A stretch of DNA of 24,953 bases, from NCBI GenBank assembly GCA_964511535.1, contig CAZEFW010000149.1:1-24953 (forward strand), given 5' to 3'. The DNA is from CAZCFB01 sp964511535 (GTDB taxonomy: Bacteria > Myxococcota_A > Polyangia > GCA-2747355 > CAZCFB01). This document shows, one piece after another, positions 1 to 8,986 of this stretch (within the stretch, counting starts at the first letter, position 1; each line of letters opens with the position of its first letter). The position numbers and the translations under genes were made by a program. The notes beneath the pieces were generated by a model that saw only the letters and a program-made list of their open reading frames with translations, ran no database searches and was not told the DNA's origin.

Positions 1-895
1 TGAACTCCTTCTTCTTGGCCGCCACCACGGGCACCATCTTGATGCCCTCGTCCTTTAGGATCTTCAGCGCCTTGACGTTGTCCCTGTGCACCTTCTTGGT
101 CAGGGCCTTGTGGTACCTCTTGCAGATCTCTTTGATCTTCGCCTTGTTCTCGTCGGAGATCTTGTCCCACTCCTTCTTGCTCACCACGGTGGCGCCGATG
201 GCGATGGCCAGCGGGAAGTCGGTGTAGTACTTGACCTTGGTGTGCCACTGCAGCGTCAGCGCGGCCAGCGGCGCGTTGTACACGGCGTTGACCATGCCGG
301 TGTTCATGGCCGGGTAGACCTGCGGCAGGCCCAGCAGCTTCGGCTTGACCCCCGCCTCCTTGAACATCGCCTTGGTAATCGGATCGTCCTGCCAGGCCCA
401 GACTTTCTGGCTCTTAAGCTTGTCCTTGCTGTCCACCGGCGCGTTGGTGAACAGGTAGACCCAGCCGATGTCGCCCCAGCCGAGCATCTCGAAGCCCTTG
501 TCGCGGAACGACTTCTCGAAGTCCCCCTGCAGCGCGTCGCGCACCTTGTCCAGCTGCTTGGCCGAGTCGAACATCAGCGGCATCTGCAGCACCAGCACCT
601 TGGGGTTGATCATGGACAGGCCCACGGTGGTGAAGGAGCCGCCGTGCAGCTGGCCGGTGCGGATCTTGCGCACCACGTCCCGCTCGTCGCCCTGGACCTG
701 GCCCGGGTAGAAGCGCAGCTTCACCTCGCCGCCGGTCTCCTTTTTGATCTTCTTGTTCATCTTCTTGAAGATCCGCATCCAGGCCGAGCCGTTGGGGGCC
801 ACGGTGGCGATCTTCAGCTCCACCGGCGCGGCCTGCGCAAGGGGCGCGGCCAGCAGCGGGAGCAACAGCGCGAGGGACAGGGCTACCTTTTTCAT
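1..895 (-). CDS. TRAP transporter solute-binding protein, DctP family (3' end outside window)
   Basis: Periplasmic binding protein that captures a substrate (typically an organic acid) and delivers it to a TRAP-type secondary transporter. The reverse strand from 895 reads MKKVALSLALLLPLLAAPLA followed by a signal-peptidase I-like AQA site, then the DctP pattern: an early LKIATVAPNGSAW strand, RFYPGQVQGDERDVVRKIRTGQ, a KVWAWQDDP segment and a PLAALTLQWH hinge. About 298 residues are present and the reading frame is still open at base 1, so only the last few tens of residues are missing. The start is fixed by a GAAGGAG Shine-Dalgarno at about 901-908. It lies 29 bp downstream of the TatT gene, so the two are probably one operon, with membrane subunits expected beyond the left edge. 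This pair matches the TatT/TatP arrangement known from Treponema pallidum. The substrate cannot be told from sequence. Confidence 0.9.
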   Translation of the reverse strand, partial: MKKVALSLALLLPLLAAPLAQAAPVELKIATVAPNGSAWMRIFKKMNKKIKKETGGEVKLRFYPGQVQGDERDVVRKIRTGQLHGGSFTTVGLSMINPKVLVLQMPLMFDSAKQLDKVRDALQGDFEKSFRDKGFEMLGWGDIGWVYLFTNAPVDSKDKLKSQKVWAWQDDPITKAMFKEAGVKPKLLGLPQVYPAMNTGMVNAVYNAPLAALTLQWHTKVKYYTDFPLAIAIGATVVSKKEWDKISDENKAKIKEICKRYHKALTKKVHRDNVKALKILKDEGIKMVPVVAAKKKEF

Positions 896-924
896 CAAAA
901 TCTCCTTCGACTTACAGCTTCTGG

Positions 925-1830
925 TTAGAACAGCTCGTCAGCCTTTTCTTTCAATCGCCGGGCGCGGCGCTTGGCCGCCACGTTGGCCAGCTTCTGTTCG
1001 GGGTAGATGGAGAGCTCGGCCTCCTCCACCTCCTTGAGCAGCTTGTCGAACAGCGCCCGGTCCTGGGTCTGAACGGCCGCTGTCATGGCGTACATCACCT
1101 GGACGAGCAGGAAGCGCCGTTTAGTCAGCTCCAGCGCCTTTTCAAAGTGTTTTTTGGCCATCTCGGGGTCGCCGCCGAGCATCTTGCCCACGCCGCCGTA
1201 CAGCGCGCCGTAGATCATGTGCGGCGCGGCGTTGTAGTACCCCTCGTCCAGCTCGAGCACCCGGCCGATGAGCGCCTTGGCCTTGGGCATCAGCGCGATC
1301 ATCTCCACGTCCTCGCGGGACAGGTTGATGGCGCCGGCCATGGGCATGGCGGTCCAGAACAGCCCATTGACGTCCAGGTGGGTGGTGGCCTCCAGCGCGC
1401 CCTCGAGCATCTTGCCGCCCTTGTCCAGCGCCTCGCGCATCACCGGGTGGCGCTGCTCGAGCAGCTTGAGGCCGAAGCGGTGCCCCCGCATGTACATGTC
1501 GGCCGCGCGCTTTTGGGCCGCCGACTGAGCATCGGACATGTCCTCCGCCCGCTCGAAGTCGTCCTCCAGGAAGACCATGGCGTAGGCGGCGTAGGCCTGG
1601 GCCAGCATGAACAGCAAGTCCGGGTTGTCCTGGGCCACCTGGTACAGGCCCTCCATGGTCTTGATGTTGCCCGGCATGGCCGCCTTGACGAACTCGTAGT
1701 CTGGATCCTGCTCGAAGGCGGGCATCGCCTTGGTCAGCAGGTCGGCGGTCTGGTTGACGGCGAGGCGCTGCAGGTCGCAGCCAGTGAGCGCCAGGATCAG
1801 CGCGGCGAGCAGGGCAATTTTTCTGAGCAT
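925..1830 (-). CDS. TRAP transporter TatT-type lipoprotein
   Basis: TatT proteins are helical, TPR-like periplasmic lipoproteins that associate with the TRAP binding protein. The chosen start (1830) gives 301 residues beginning MLRKIALLAALILALTGC, a lipoprotein signal with lipobox LTGC and lipidated Cys18. The rest is almost all helix, with family hallmarks: an AYAAYAMVFLE helix, RHP followed by MREAL, a GLFWTAMPMAGAINLS segment, LELDEGYYNAAPHMIYGALYG, a HFEKALELT helix and a C-terminal RRARRLKEKADELF. The open frame extends upstream to 2019, but the extra 63 residues are Arg/Pro-rich and precede the signal peptide, so they are rejected. No good Shine-Dalgarno precedes 1830; a small stem (1850-1869) sits 20 nt upstream. 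First gene of the TRAP operon; DctP follows after 29 bp. Confidence 0.88.
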   Translation of the reverse strand: MLRKIALLAALILALTGCDLQRLAVNQTADLLTKAMPAFEQDPDYEFVKAAMPGNIKTMEGLYQVAQDNPDLLFMLAQAYAAYAMVFLEDDFERAEDMSDAQSAAQKRAADMYMRGHRFGLKLLEQRHPVMREALDKGGKMLEGALEATTHLDVNGLFWTAMPMAGAINLSREDVEMIALMPKAKALIGRVLELDEGYYNAAPHMIYGALYGGVGKMLGGDPEMAKKHFEKALELTKRRFLLVQVMYAMTAAVQTQDRALFDKLLKEVEEAELSIYPEQKLANVAAKRRARRLKEKADELF

Positions 1831-1867
1831 GCCGGCATCTTGGTAGATCGGCTTGAGGCGCGTCAAG

Positions 1868-2027
1868 CCTGGATATTGCGCCAAGGGGCCGTCACGAGGC
1901 GTCCGGGACCGAGGCGCAGGGGACCCGCGACGACGAAAGCATACTGGTGCGTATGGTGAGGCGGCGCGGGAGCCGCTGCGCCGACGGTAGCGGACGCCGC
2001 AGCAGGGCATCTGGCGCAATATCCAGG
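1868..2027. repeat. 160-bp nested inverted repeat in divergent spacer
   Basis: The spacer 1831-2119 between the divergent tatT-like gene and the gene at 2120 holds a long fold-back. Perfect 16-bp outer arms (CCTGGATATTGCGCCA at 1868-1883 and its complement at 2012-2027) enclose co-linear nested helices: 1898-1905 with 1991-1998 (8 bp), 1908-1911 with 1985-1988 (4 bp), 1913-1919 with 1976-1982 (7 bp), 1924-1929 with 1965-1970 (6 bp) and 1940-1944 with 1951-1955 (5 bp), closing on a 6-nt loop. AAG flanks the element directly on both sides (1865-1867 and 2028-2030). A separate 7-bp hairpin (1850-1856 with 1863-1869) touches the left arm. It could be a miniature inverted-repeat element, a structured RNA or a regulatory cruciform. 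No convincing coding frame lies inside. Confidence 0.75.
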
Positions 2028-2084
2028 AAGGCCTCTTCCCCGCGGCCGGGACCGCACGCGCAGCAGTGGCCGGTCAAAGCCCCC

Positions 2085-2113
2085 TTGCATCGCCCCCGAA
2101 CAAATCGTATTTA
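2085..2113 (+). promoter_or_regulatory. Possible promoter giving a leaderless transcript
   Basis: TTGCAT (2085-2090), a 17-bp spacer and TATTTA (2108-2113) would place transcription start at about 2120, the A of the chosen ATG. That gene has no Shine-Dalgarno, so leaderless translation would be consistent. The -35 match is poor and the call rests on spacing alone. Confidence 0.25.
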
Positions 2114-2119
2114 CCGCCC

Positions 2120-2854
2120 ATGGAAAACGCCTCGGACATCATCCTCAAAGCCCTGAACGAAGCCGATGAGATCAAGGCAGCCGGCAAGCACAGCCTGTTG
2201 GCCCAGGCCGCCCGCGCCCTGGATCCGGCGGCGCCCGCCAACCTGCCCGGCATCTCCTCCGCCCTCGGCCTGCACCCCGGCCTGATCATCCCGCTGATGG
2301 TCACCGCCGACATGGCCGGCGACAACATCTCTCGCAAGGACATGGCCAACGTCCTGATCCCGCAGCTCCGCTACCGCTCCCAGCCGCCCACCCTCTCGCC
2401 CCAGGGGCAGATCCGCCTGGCCGCCTGGTGCCTGGAGCAGCTCGAACCTCTGCGCCCCCGCCTGGAGGGGCTGCTGGAGAAGTTGCTGCCTGTGGCTCGC
2501 GCGGCCGCGGCGGGCGAGGCGGTGGACGCCCTGGCGCTCAAGGAGGCCAGCGAGCTGGCCACCGAGCTGCAGCGCACCAAGGTGATGCAGATGGAGATGG
2601 GCGTGAAGAGCAAGCTCGGCGTGCCCGACGCCGAGGCCATGCGCCGCCGCGCTGCACAGGCGGCGCGGGCGTTCATCAAGGGCTTGCAGGACAACGAGAC
2701 CTCCGGGCCGCTGCTGCCCACCGTGGCCGGCGAGACCGCCGGAGCCATCGGCACCTTGAGCGGCACGCAGGAGGCGCTGCGGTTCTGCCTGGAGCTGGCC
2801 AAGCAGTTCGAGGAGCTGCCCGAGCAGGACGCCGCCCGCCCGCTGCCCTCCTGA
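2120..2854 (+). CDS. Uncharacterised helical protein, 244 aa
   Basis: Not recognised. The product has no signal peptide or membrane segment, so it is probably cytoplasmic. It is almost wholly alpha-helical and rich in Ala, Leu, Glu and Arg: an N-terminal part (MENASDIILKALNEADEIKA), a Pro/Gly-rich link (LGLHPGLIIPLMVTADMAGD, residues about 50-75), then long amphipathic helices, including an Ala/Glu-rich stretch around 125-160 and AMRRRAAQAARAFIKGLQ, ending in an acidic tail. The ATG at 2120 is preferred because upstream codons (from 2066) encode a low-complexity Ser/Pro leader and fall in spacer DNA. There is no Shine-Dalgarno. The gene is alone on its strand, divergent from tatT and convergent with the esterase gene, so context gives no function. 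Confidence 0.65.
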   Translation: MENASDIILKALNEADEIKAAGKHSLLAQAARALDPAAPANLPGISSALGLHPGLIIPLMVTADMAGDNISRKDMANVLIPQLRYRSQPPTLSPQGQIRLAAWCLEQLEPLRPRLEGLLEKLLPVARAAAAGEAVDALALKEASELATELQRTKVMQMEMGVKSKLGVPDAEAMRRRAAQAARAFIKGLQDNETSGPLLPTVAGETAGAIGTLSGTQEALRFCLELAKQFEELPEQDAARPLPS

Positions 2855-2890
2855 GCCGCTCGGCCAGAGGCCTCCGCTACCAGGCAAACC

Positions 2891-2930
2891 ATTCTGGCAT
2901 TCTGGCATCCTGGCATCCTGGCATCCTGGC
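2891..2930. repeat. Octanucleotide tandem repeat, 5 units
   Basis: Five contiguous 8-bp units lie in the convergent spacer: ATTCTGGC twice, then ATCCTGGC three times, followed by a partial ATT. A unit of 8 is not a multiple of 3, so copy changes would not preserve a frame; the repeat is intergenic. Confidence 0.9.
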
Positions 2931-2934
2931 ATTC

Positions 2935-2951
2935 AGCGGCCAGAGGCCGCT
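2935..2951. terminator. Hairpin with AGA loop between convergent genes
   Basis: AGCGGCC (2935-2941), loop AGA, GGCCGCT (2945-2951): a perfect 7-bp stem between a gene ending at 2854 and one ending at 2965 on the other strand. It is followed by the palindromic GCCGCGGC. There is no T-tract, so it may be a Rho-assisted or bidirectional 3' boundary. The core GGCC-AGA-GGCC recurs at 2864-2874 and 15465-15475. Confidence 0.45.
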
Positions 2952-2964
2952 GCCGCGGCCGCTG

Positions 2965-4794
2965 TCACTTCCGCCGCACCTTCAGCGAAGTCCACGCCGT
3001 GGTCAGCCGCAGCCCGGTCACCGTGACCACCCCGCCCGAGTCGGCCTTCACCTCCCCCGTGGCGGCGCCAAAGCTGTAGACCAGCGCCTCGCCCGGCAGG
3101 CAGCGGAAGCGCTGCACCCGACGCAGGGTCACGTCCACGGTGATCGGGAGCGGACGATCGAGCAGGTCCTTCTTGCTCGGGTAGCCCGCCTTGGGCGCCG
3201 CGGAGCCGGCCCCCGACAGCACCCTCAGCGGCACCTCGAAGCGGTCGATGCCGTCCACGATCTTGTTGCTGTCCCAGCGCAAAAACCGGTTGCGCACCCC
3301 GGCGATGTCGCCGTCCCAGCCGGTGTCACCGGCGGCGCTCACCGTGCCGGCGTAGCCCTTCGCCGCGTCCCATTTCTGCTTGCCGTTGCTCTTGCCCTTG
3401 CCCGGGTTCTGATCCGCCGAGCTGCGGGAGAAGGCGGGGAAGGCGAGGTTTCGCCGCAGGTACGTGGTGCTGTTGAACACCGGGTCCCAGCCCCCGTCCC
3501 ACCAGGACGATCCCATCACCGGATCCGCGCTGCCATGCCCGCCCTCGTCCCACACCGCGTAATGAGCCACCCGGTGCTGCCGGGTCGCCCCGTAGAACGA
3601 GCGCTGGGTCACCGGGCTGTTGTGCACCATGGCGCCGAAGTGGATGGTCGGATCGTCCTTGCCGTGTTTGGTGAACAGGTACTGGTCCCGCGCCGCGGGG
3701 TCGTCCCGCAGCGCCCGGGTCAGGTCCATCAGGTCCCACACCCCGAGGCCGCCGCCACGCCCCGGCAGGTTCAACGCGGGCGCGCCCCACAGCTTGGTCA
3801 GCTGGGCCACCCGGGACGCGCGGTGGTTGCGCGGGATGGCCTGGCCGATGGTGGCGTTGACGAAGTAGAAGTGGCGCGGGTGCAGCAACCCGAGGGTCTT
3901 GGCCCCTGCGCCGCCCATGGACCCGCCCACCAGGTAGACCCGCTCGGGGTTGGCCCCGGGGTAATTGCGGATCACCCACTCGAGCAGATGAAGCACCCGC
4001 CGCTGGGTGTAGTTCGGCACCAGCCCGCTGCTCGGCCCGTTGGAGGGCAGCCGGCTGGAGTAGCCCCACCAGTAGGTGTTCTTCGGGTCGTACGGATAGA
4101 CGCGGAACTGACCCGCGCTGCCGCCGGTGTACGGTTTGCCGCCGAAGCCGTGCAGGTAGACCCGCACCGGCATGCGGGTCTTGGCGTCCGCCCCCTTGGG
4201 CACCACCACCCGCGCCTCGAAGGTGCGGCCGGCGTGCCCCGCGCTGTCGAGGTAGCTGTCGGTCTTCTGCGACAGCACCAGCCGGGTGTGGTCCCCGAGC
4301 GCGTCGGTCTTGGTGATCGTGGGCCAGGGCGGCTTGATCACGTCGCGCGCGGTGATGCCGAGGCTCGCCTTTGCCGTGGCCCGGCCGTCGGTGGCGGTGA
4401 TGCTCACGGTCCAGCTGGAGCCGCCCTGGATGAAGTCGGGCCGGAAGGTGAGCCGCCGGCTCGGCTCGTGCCAGCGGGCGCCCGGAGGCAGCGCCTCGAC
4501 GAACACGCGCACCTTGTCGCCGTCAGGGTCGCTGACCTGCAGGGTCAAGTCGAGCAGCTGCTCCTCGTCCACGGTGCGGGCGCCGGGGGGCGCGATCTCC
4601 GGGGGCCGATTGGCCCGCGCGTCGACGCGGGGCAGGTCCCGCGCGGGGCCACCCTCTTTCAGCGGCGCGGCGTCGATCAGGGCGAACCTGCCATCGGCTC
4701 CCGGGGAGGCGGCCTCGCCGCAGGCCATGGACAGCAGACAGCACGTGAGCAGCAGGGCTGGCGCCTCGCTGACGCCAGGTGGAGGTGCGGACAT
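2965..4794 (-). CDS. Secreted lipoprotein alpha/beta-hydrolase (esterase/depolymerase type)
   Basis: Predicted surface or periplasmic serine esterase of 609 residues. A short signal with lipobox LSMAC puts the lipid on Cys25. After a Pro/Asp-rich linker comes one beta-sandwich (residues about 62-150: NRPPEIAPPG, VDEEQLLDLTLQVSDPDGD, FIQGGSSWTVSITATDG), of the cadherin-like/Ig type often attached to secreted enzymes. The hydrolase follows: oxyanion region YLHGFGG (213-219), nucleophile elbow VGGSMGG with Ser292, likely acid Asp380 or Asp381 in GKDDPTIHF, and His420 in DEGGHGSADP. The layout resembles PHB-depolymerase, feruloyl-esterase and peptidase-S9-like secreted esterases; the substrate is unknown. 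The last 150 residues form an extra beta-rich domain. ATG at 4794 has no strong Shine-Dalgarno. Convergent with the gene at 2120; the hibernation-factor gene lies 69 bp upstream on the same strand. Confidence 0.85.
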   Translation of the reverse strand: MSAPPPGVSEAPALLLTCCLLSMACGEAASPGADGRFALIDAAPLKEGGPARDLPRVDARANRPPEIAPPGARTVDEEQLLDLTLQVSDPDGDKVRVFVEALPPGARWHEPSRRLTFRPDFIQGGSSWTVSITATDGRATAKASLGITARDVIKPPWPTITKTDALGDHTRLVLSQKTDSYLDSAGHAGRTFEARVVVPKGADAKTRMPVRVYLHGFGGKPYTGGSAGQFRVYPYDPKNTYWWGYSSRLPSNGPSSGLVPNYTQRRVLHLLEWVIRNYPGANPERVYLVGGSMGGAGAKTLGLLHPRHFYFVNATIGQAIPRNHRASRVAQLTKLWGAPALNLPGRGGGLGVWDLMDLTRALRDDPAARDQYLFTKHGKDDPTIHFGAMVHNSPVTQRSFYGATRQHRVAHYAVWDEGGHGSADPVMGSSWWDGGWDPVFNSTTYLRRNLAFPAFSRSSADQNPGKGKSNGKQKWDAAKGYAGTVSAAGDTGWDGDIAGVRNRFLRWDSNKIVDGIDRFEVPLRVLSGAGSAAPKAGYPSKKDLLDRPLPITVDVTLRRVQRFRCLPGEALVYSFGAATGEVKADSGGVVTVTGLRLTTAWTSLKVRRK

Positions 4795-4863
4795 GGCCGC
4801 AGTTTATCAGCAGGGTGGCGCGGCCGGCCGCGGGTCGCGGGGCCACGGAGGTGTCGGTGGGTC

Positions 4864-5175
4864 CTAGACTGCTGCCCGTAGCCGTACGGACGCCTTGCGC
4901 CGTCGGCGTTTGAGGATCTGCGCGCGGATCCGCTCGCAGGCGGTGGTGATGGCCAGGGTCAGGTCATGCCCCCTGCTCTGTGCGTAGAAGTCGTTGCGTT
5001 CCACCTGCATCGAGATCCAGACCCGATGCTCGGTCCCGTCGCCCTCCACCACGGCTCTCAGGGGGGTAGGCCTGTCCAGTAGCCGCTCGATACGTCCAAC
5101 ATGACGCTCCAGCGCTCCCGTCGCCCTCACCGTGTTTGCCTGATCCAGTCCCCTAAAGGTCGTCATCAGCTTCAT
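4864..5175 (-). CDS. hpf: Ribosome hibernation-promoting factor / sigma-54 modulation protein family
   Basis: Small basic protein of 103 residues in the HPF/RaiA (YfiA, PF02482) family, which binds the 30S decoding site and stores ribosomes inactive in starved cells. Visible features: an N-terminal strand MKLMTTFRGL, helix ALERHVGRIERLL, strands TEHRVWISMQVERNDFYAQS and GHDLTLAITTACERIRAQIL, and a basic tail KRRRRKASVRLR. It is the short form, without the long C-terminal dimerisation domain. The start at 5175 is fixed by AAGGAG about 7 nt upstream; the frame is open to 5250 but that extension lacks family similarity. It lies between htrA (85 bp upstream) and the esterase gene, all on the same strand. 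Confidence 0.85.
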   Translation of the reverse strand: MKLMTTFRGLDQANTVRATGALERHVGRIERLLDRPTPLRAVVEGDGTEHRVWISMQVERNDFYAQSRGHDLTLAITTACERIRAQILKRRRRKASVRLRAAV

Positions 5176-5234
5176 GTTTGCTCCTTGGACAGAGGTGGTT
5201 CTAAGCCAGGATAAGCAAGCAAGATAAGTGGTGC

Positions 5235-5260
5235 GCGTCTGGGCCATCACGGCCCGGGCG

Positions 5261-5261
<1 letters not shown>
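5235..5261 (-). terminator. Hairpin just after the htrA stop codon
   Basis: On the reverse strand, GCGCCCGGGCC, loop GTGAT, then GGCCCAGACGC: 9 of 11 positions pair. It begins at the htrA stop codon and lies upstream of hpf. No T-tract follows, so it could be a weak terminator or an mRNA-stabilising 3' hairpin. Confidence 0.4.
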
Positions 5262-6745
<1,484 letters not shown>

Positions 6746-6914
6746 GTAACGTCCTCCTTGTTTCCTCTCAACCCGGCGGGTACGAAGAGCATTCCCGCAA
6801 AGATCTTTACGATCTCCGGCGCGCCTTTATTGTCCGGGGGTCCCCGCGAGCCCATGTATCTTCTGGTGACGTGGGTCGTAATGTCATTCAGGGACCGAGA
6901 TCACAGGAGAGAGC
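6746..6914. promoter_or_regulatory. Divergent promoter region, htrA / DUF1566 gene
   Basis: Both flanking genes must start transcription here. Visible symmetric sites are the palindrome AAAGATCTTT (about 6799-6808), nearer htrA, and TGAC-N12-GTCA (6867-6886), nearer the lipoprotein gene. An AT-rich patch (CCTTTATTGTCC) lies between. No confident sigma-70 -35/-10 pair was found for either direction. Confidence 0.35.
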
Positions 6915-8537
6915 ATGAACAGACACCGGACTGGCAGGACGATCATGATCACCATGTGCGCGGGCGCCTTGCTGTTCGGGTGCACCATCGATAACCGCAC
7001 CGTGGAGGACGGCGGCGGGGCGGGCGCTGACGGCGGCTCGTCCGGCGGGGACGGCGGGGGCCAGGCGCTGACCTACCCCGTGGTGGATACCGCCCAGGGG
7101 CGATGCTACGGCGACAAGAAGCAGATGACCTGCGCCAGCGCGGGCGCGGCCTACTTCGGTCAGGACGCCCAGTGGCAGGGCAACGCGCCGCGCTACGCCG
7201 TGAGCAAGGACGGCAAGACGGTGCGCGACCTGGTCACCGGGCTGACCTGGCAGCGCAGCCCGGACACCAACGGCGACGGCAAGATCCTGTTCGCCGACAA
7301 GCTGACCCACACCGAGGCCAAGGCCCTGCCCGCCAAGCTCAACGCGGCCAAGTACGGCGGGTTCTCAGACTGGCGCTTGCCCCATATCAAGGAGCTGTAC
7401 TCCCTCATCGACTTTCGCGGCACCGACCCGAGCGGCGCGTCCGGCACCAGCACCGCCGGGTTGATCCCGTTCATCGACAGCAAGGCGTTCGCCTTCGCCT
7501 ACGGCGATGTGAGCGCCGGCGAGCGGATCATCGACTCGCAGTACGCCTCGAGCACGCTGTACGTGAGCAAGGCCGCAGGGGAGATGCTGTTCGGCGTCAA
7601 CTTCGCCGACGGCCGCATCAAGGGCTACGGGCTGAAGCACCCGAGCGGCAAGGTCAAGACCTTCCTGGTGCAGTGCGTCCGCGGCAACACCAGCTACGGC
7701 AAGAACAGCTTCAAGGACAACGGGGACGGCAGCATCACCGACGCGGCCACCGGCCTGACGTGGACCAGGGCGGACAGCGGCAAGACCATGAACTGGAAGG
7801 AGGCCCTGGTATGGGTCGCGAGCAAGAACGCGGCCAAGTACCTGGGCAAGAGCGACTGGCGGCTGCCCAACGTCAAGGAGCTGCAGAGCATCGTGGACTA
7901 CACCCGCTCGCCCGACACCACCAAGTCGGCGGCCATCGACCCGATCTTCTCGGTCAGCAAGATCAAGAACGAGGCGGGCGCCGACGACTACCCGTACTAC
8001 TGGTCGTCCACCACCCACGCCAACAGCAACGGCATGGGCGGCGGCGCGTCGTACGTGGCGTTCGGTCGCTCCCCGGGCTTCATGAACGGGTCCTGGCGCG
8101 ATGTGCACGGCGCCGGCTCCCAGCGCAGCGACCCCAAGAGCGGCGACCCGAAGCAGTACCCCCAGGGCCACGGCCCCCAGGGGGACGCCATCCGCATCTA
8201 CAACCATGTGCGCCTGGTGAGCGGCGGCGCCACGCTGCAGGCGGGCGGGGGCAAGGGGCAGGACGGCGGGCATTCGAGGCCCAAGCTCGACGGCGGCGTG
8301 CCCCCCAAGCCGGACCAGGGCGGCGGGCCGGGGCCGGTCAGCTGCACCCAGCAGTCCGACTGCACCAAGCCCGGCGCCTGCCCGCCCGGTGCGAAGCTGG
8401 GCTGCAAGTGTGTCCAGGGCCCGCCAGGGGGCAGCAAGGTCTGCGCGCCGGCGTGCAAGACCGACGCTGACTGCCCCAAGCCCCCCGGCATTACCCTGAC
8501 ATGCGATACCAAGCTCGGGGCGTGCCGGCCCAAGTAA
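6915..8537 (+). CDS. DUF1566 (Lcl-like) lipoprotein with Cys-rich C-terminus
   Basis: Surface lipoprotein of 540 residues. The signal peptide ends in lipobox LLFGC (Cys23), followed by a Gly/Asp-rich flexible linker (32-50). Two tandem DUF1566 units follow (about 98-260 and 266-435). Each carries the family pattern D-x2-TGLTW, then a K/E-rich helix, then SDWRLP (151-156 and 313-318) and KEL-(Y/Q)-S-(L/I)-(I/V)-D. A Gly/Pro/Asp linker leads to a Cys-rich end (about 475-540: SDCTKPGACPP, CKCVQG, CKTDADCPKP), a module common in myxobacterial surface proteins. DUF1566 has no proven enzymatic role; related Lcl domains mediate adhesion to glycosaminoglycans in Legionella. ACAGGAGAG gives a good Shine-Dalgarno. 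First gene of a likely three-gene set with the small lipoprotein and the collagen-like protein. Confidence 0.88.
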   Translation: MNRHRTGRTIMITMCAGALLFGCTIDNRTVEDGGGAGADGGSSGGDGGGQALTYPVVDTAQGRCYGDKKQMTCASAGAAYFGQDAQWQGNAPRYAVSKDGKTVRDLVTGLTWQRSPDTNGDGKILFADKLTHTEAKALPAKLNAAKYGGFSDWRLPHIKELYSLIDFRGTDPSGASGTSTAGLIPFIDSKAFAFAYGDVSAGERIIDSQYASSTLYVSKAAGEMLFGVNFADGRIKGYGLKHPSGKVKTFLVQCVRGNTSYGKNSFKDNGDGSITDAATGLTWTRADSGKTMNWKEALVWVASKNAAKYLGKSDWRLPNVKELQSIVDYTRSPDTTKSAAIDPIFSVSKIKNEAGADDYPYYWSSTTHANSNGMGGGASYVAFGRSPGFMNGSWRDVHGAGSQRSDPKSGDPKQYPQGHGPQGDAIRIYNHVRLVSGGATLQAGGGKGQDGGHSRPKLDGGVPPKPDQGGGPGPVSCTQQSDCTKPGACPPGAKLGCKCVQGPPGGSKVCAPACKTDADCPKPPGITLTCDTKLGACRPK

Positions 8538-8549
8538 TAAAACCGACTC

Positions 8550-8593
8550 GGGGACGTCCCCATCCCTGCCGGCGCCATCAGATCCAGTACAAT
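8550..8593 (+). promoter_or_regulatory. 12-bp palindrome and -10-like box
   Basis: The 80-bp spacer after the DUF1566 gene contains the perfect palindrome GGGGACGTCCCC (8550-8561) and TACAAT (8588-8593), a 5/6 match to TATAAT, 25 bp before the next start. No good -35 accompanies it. An internal promoter for the lipoprotein/collagen pair is possible. Confidence 0.3.
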
Positions 8594-8617
8594 AAGGTCC
8601 ATCAAGGAGGTGCACTC

Positions 8618-8986
8618 ATGAACGTGAGGTGGACCAGGGTCGCTGTTCTGTGCGTGATGGGCCTGTCCCTGAGCTGCGCGGGGAGCGAGGTGGAGTTCAT
8701 CGACGGGGCCGTCAAGGCCGACGGCGTCGTCATCGACGACCTGAGCCTGGAGGACGGGCAAGTCATCGACGGGATGGCGCCCGACCTGCAGCCGGGCGTC
8801 ATCGACGAGCTGACCGAGGGGCGCGTTAGCACCATCGGCGGTCCCGCGTCGGCAACCATCGATACCTTCGAGGGCAAGCCGACCTACGAGCTGGAGGCCG
8901 ACGGGCTGGAGTACGCCGGCATCCACGGGGCGCTCTGCTCCGCGGACAACGACCTGTGCATCACGGAAGGAGGGATCGACCCATGA
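8618..8986 (+). CDS. Small acidic lipoprotein coupled to the collagen-like gene
   Basis: Unrecognised protein of 122 residues. MNVRWTRVAVLCVMGLSLSC is a lipoprotein signal with Cys20. The mature part is strongly acidic and has a loose internal repeat of (F/V)-I-D with a Gly or Glu after it: EFIDG, VVIDD, QVIDG, GVIDE. Two further Cys sit near the C-terminus (CSADNDLC). AAGGAGG 8 nt before the ATG at 8618 decides the start; the frame is open further upstream without a ribosome site. The last four bases (ATGA, 8983-8986) are shared with the start of the collagen-like gene, so the two are translationally coupled. It may anchor or chaperone the collagen-like product at the cell surface; that is inference from coupling only. 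Confidence 0.75.
   Translation: MNVRWTRVAVLCVMGLSLSCAGSEVEFIDGAVKADGVVIDDLSLEDGQVIDGMAPDLQPGVIDELTEGRVSTIGGPASATIDTFEGKPTYELEADGLEYAGIHGALCSADNDLCITEGGIDP

Noticed and set aside
2428..4881. Very long open frames opposite or beside real genes, such as 817 codons on + across the esterase gene and 286 codons on - across the collagen gene
   Set aside because: They are shadows of strong GC-rich codon bias. Their products are low-complexity Arg/Pro/Gly/His sequences with no domains, while the other strand encodes recognisable proteins with ribosome sites.
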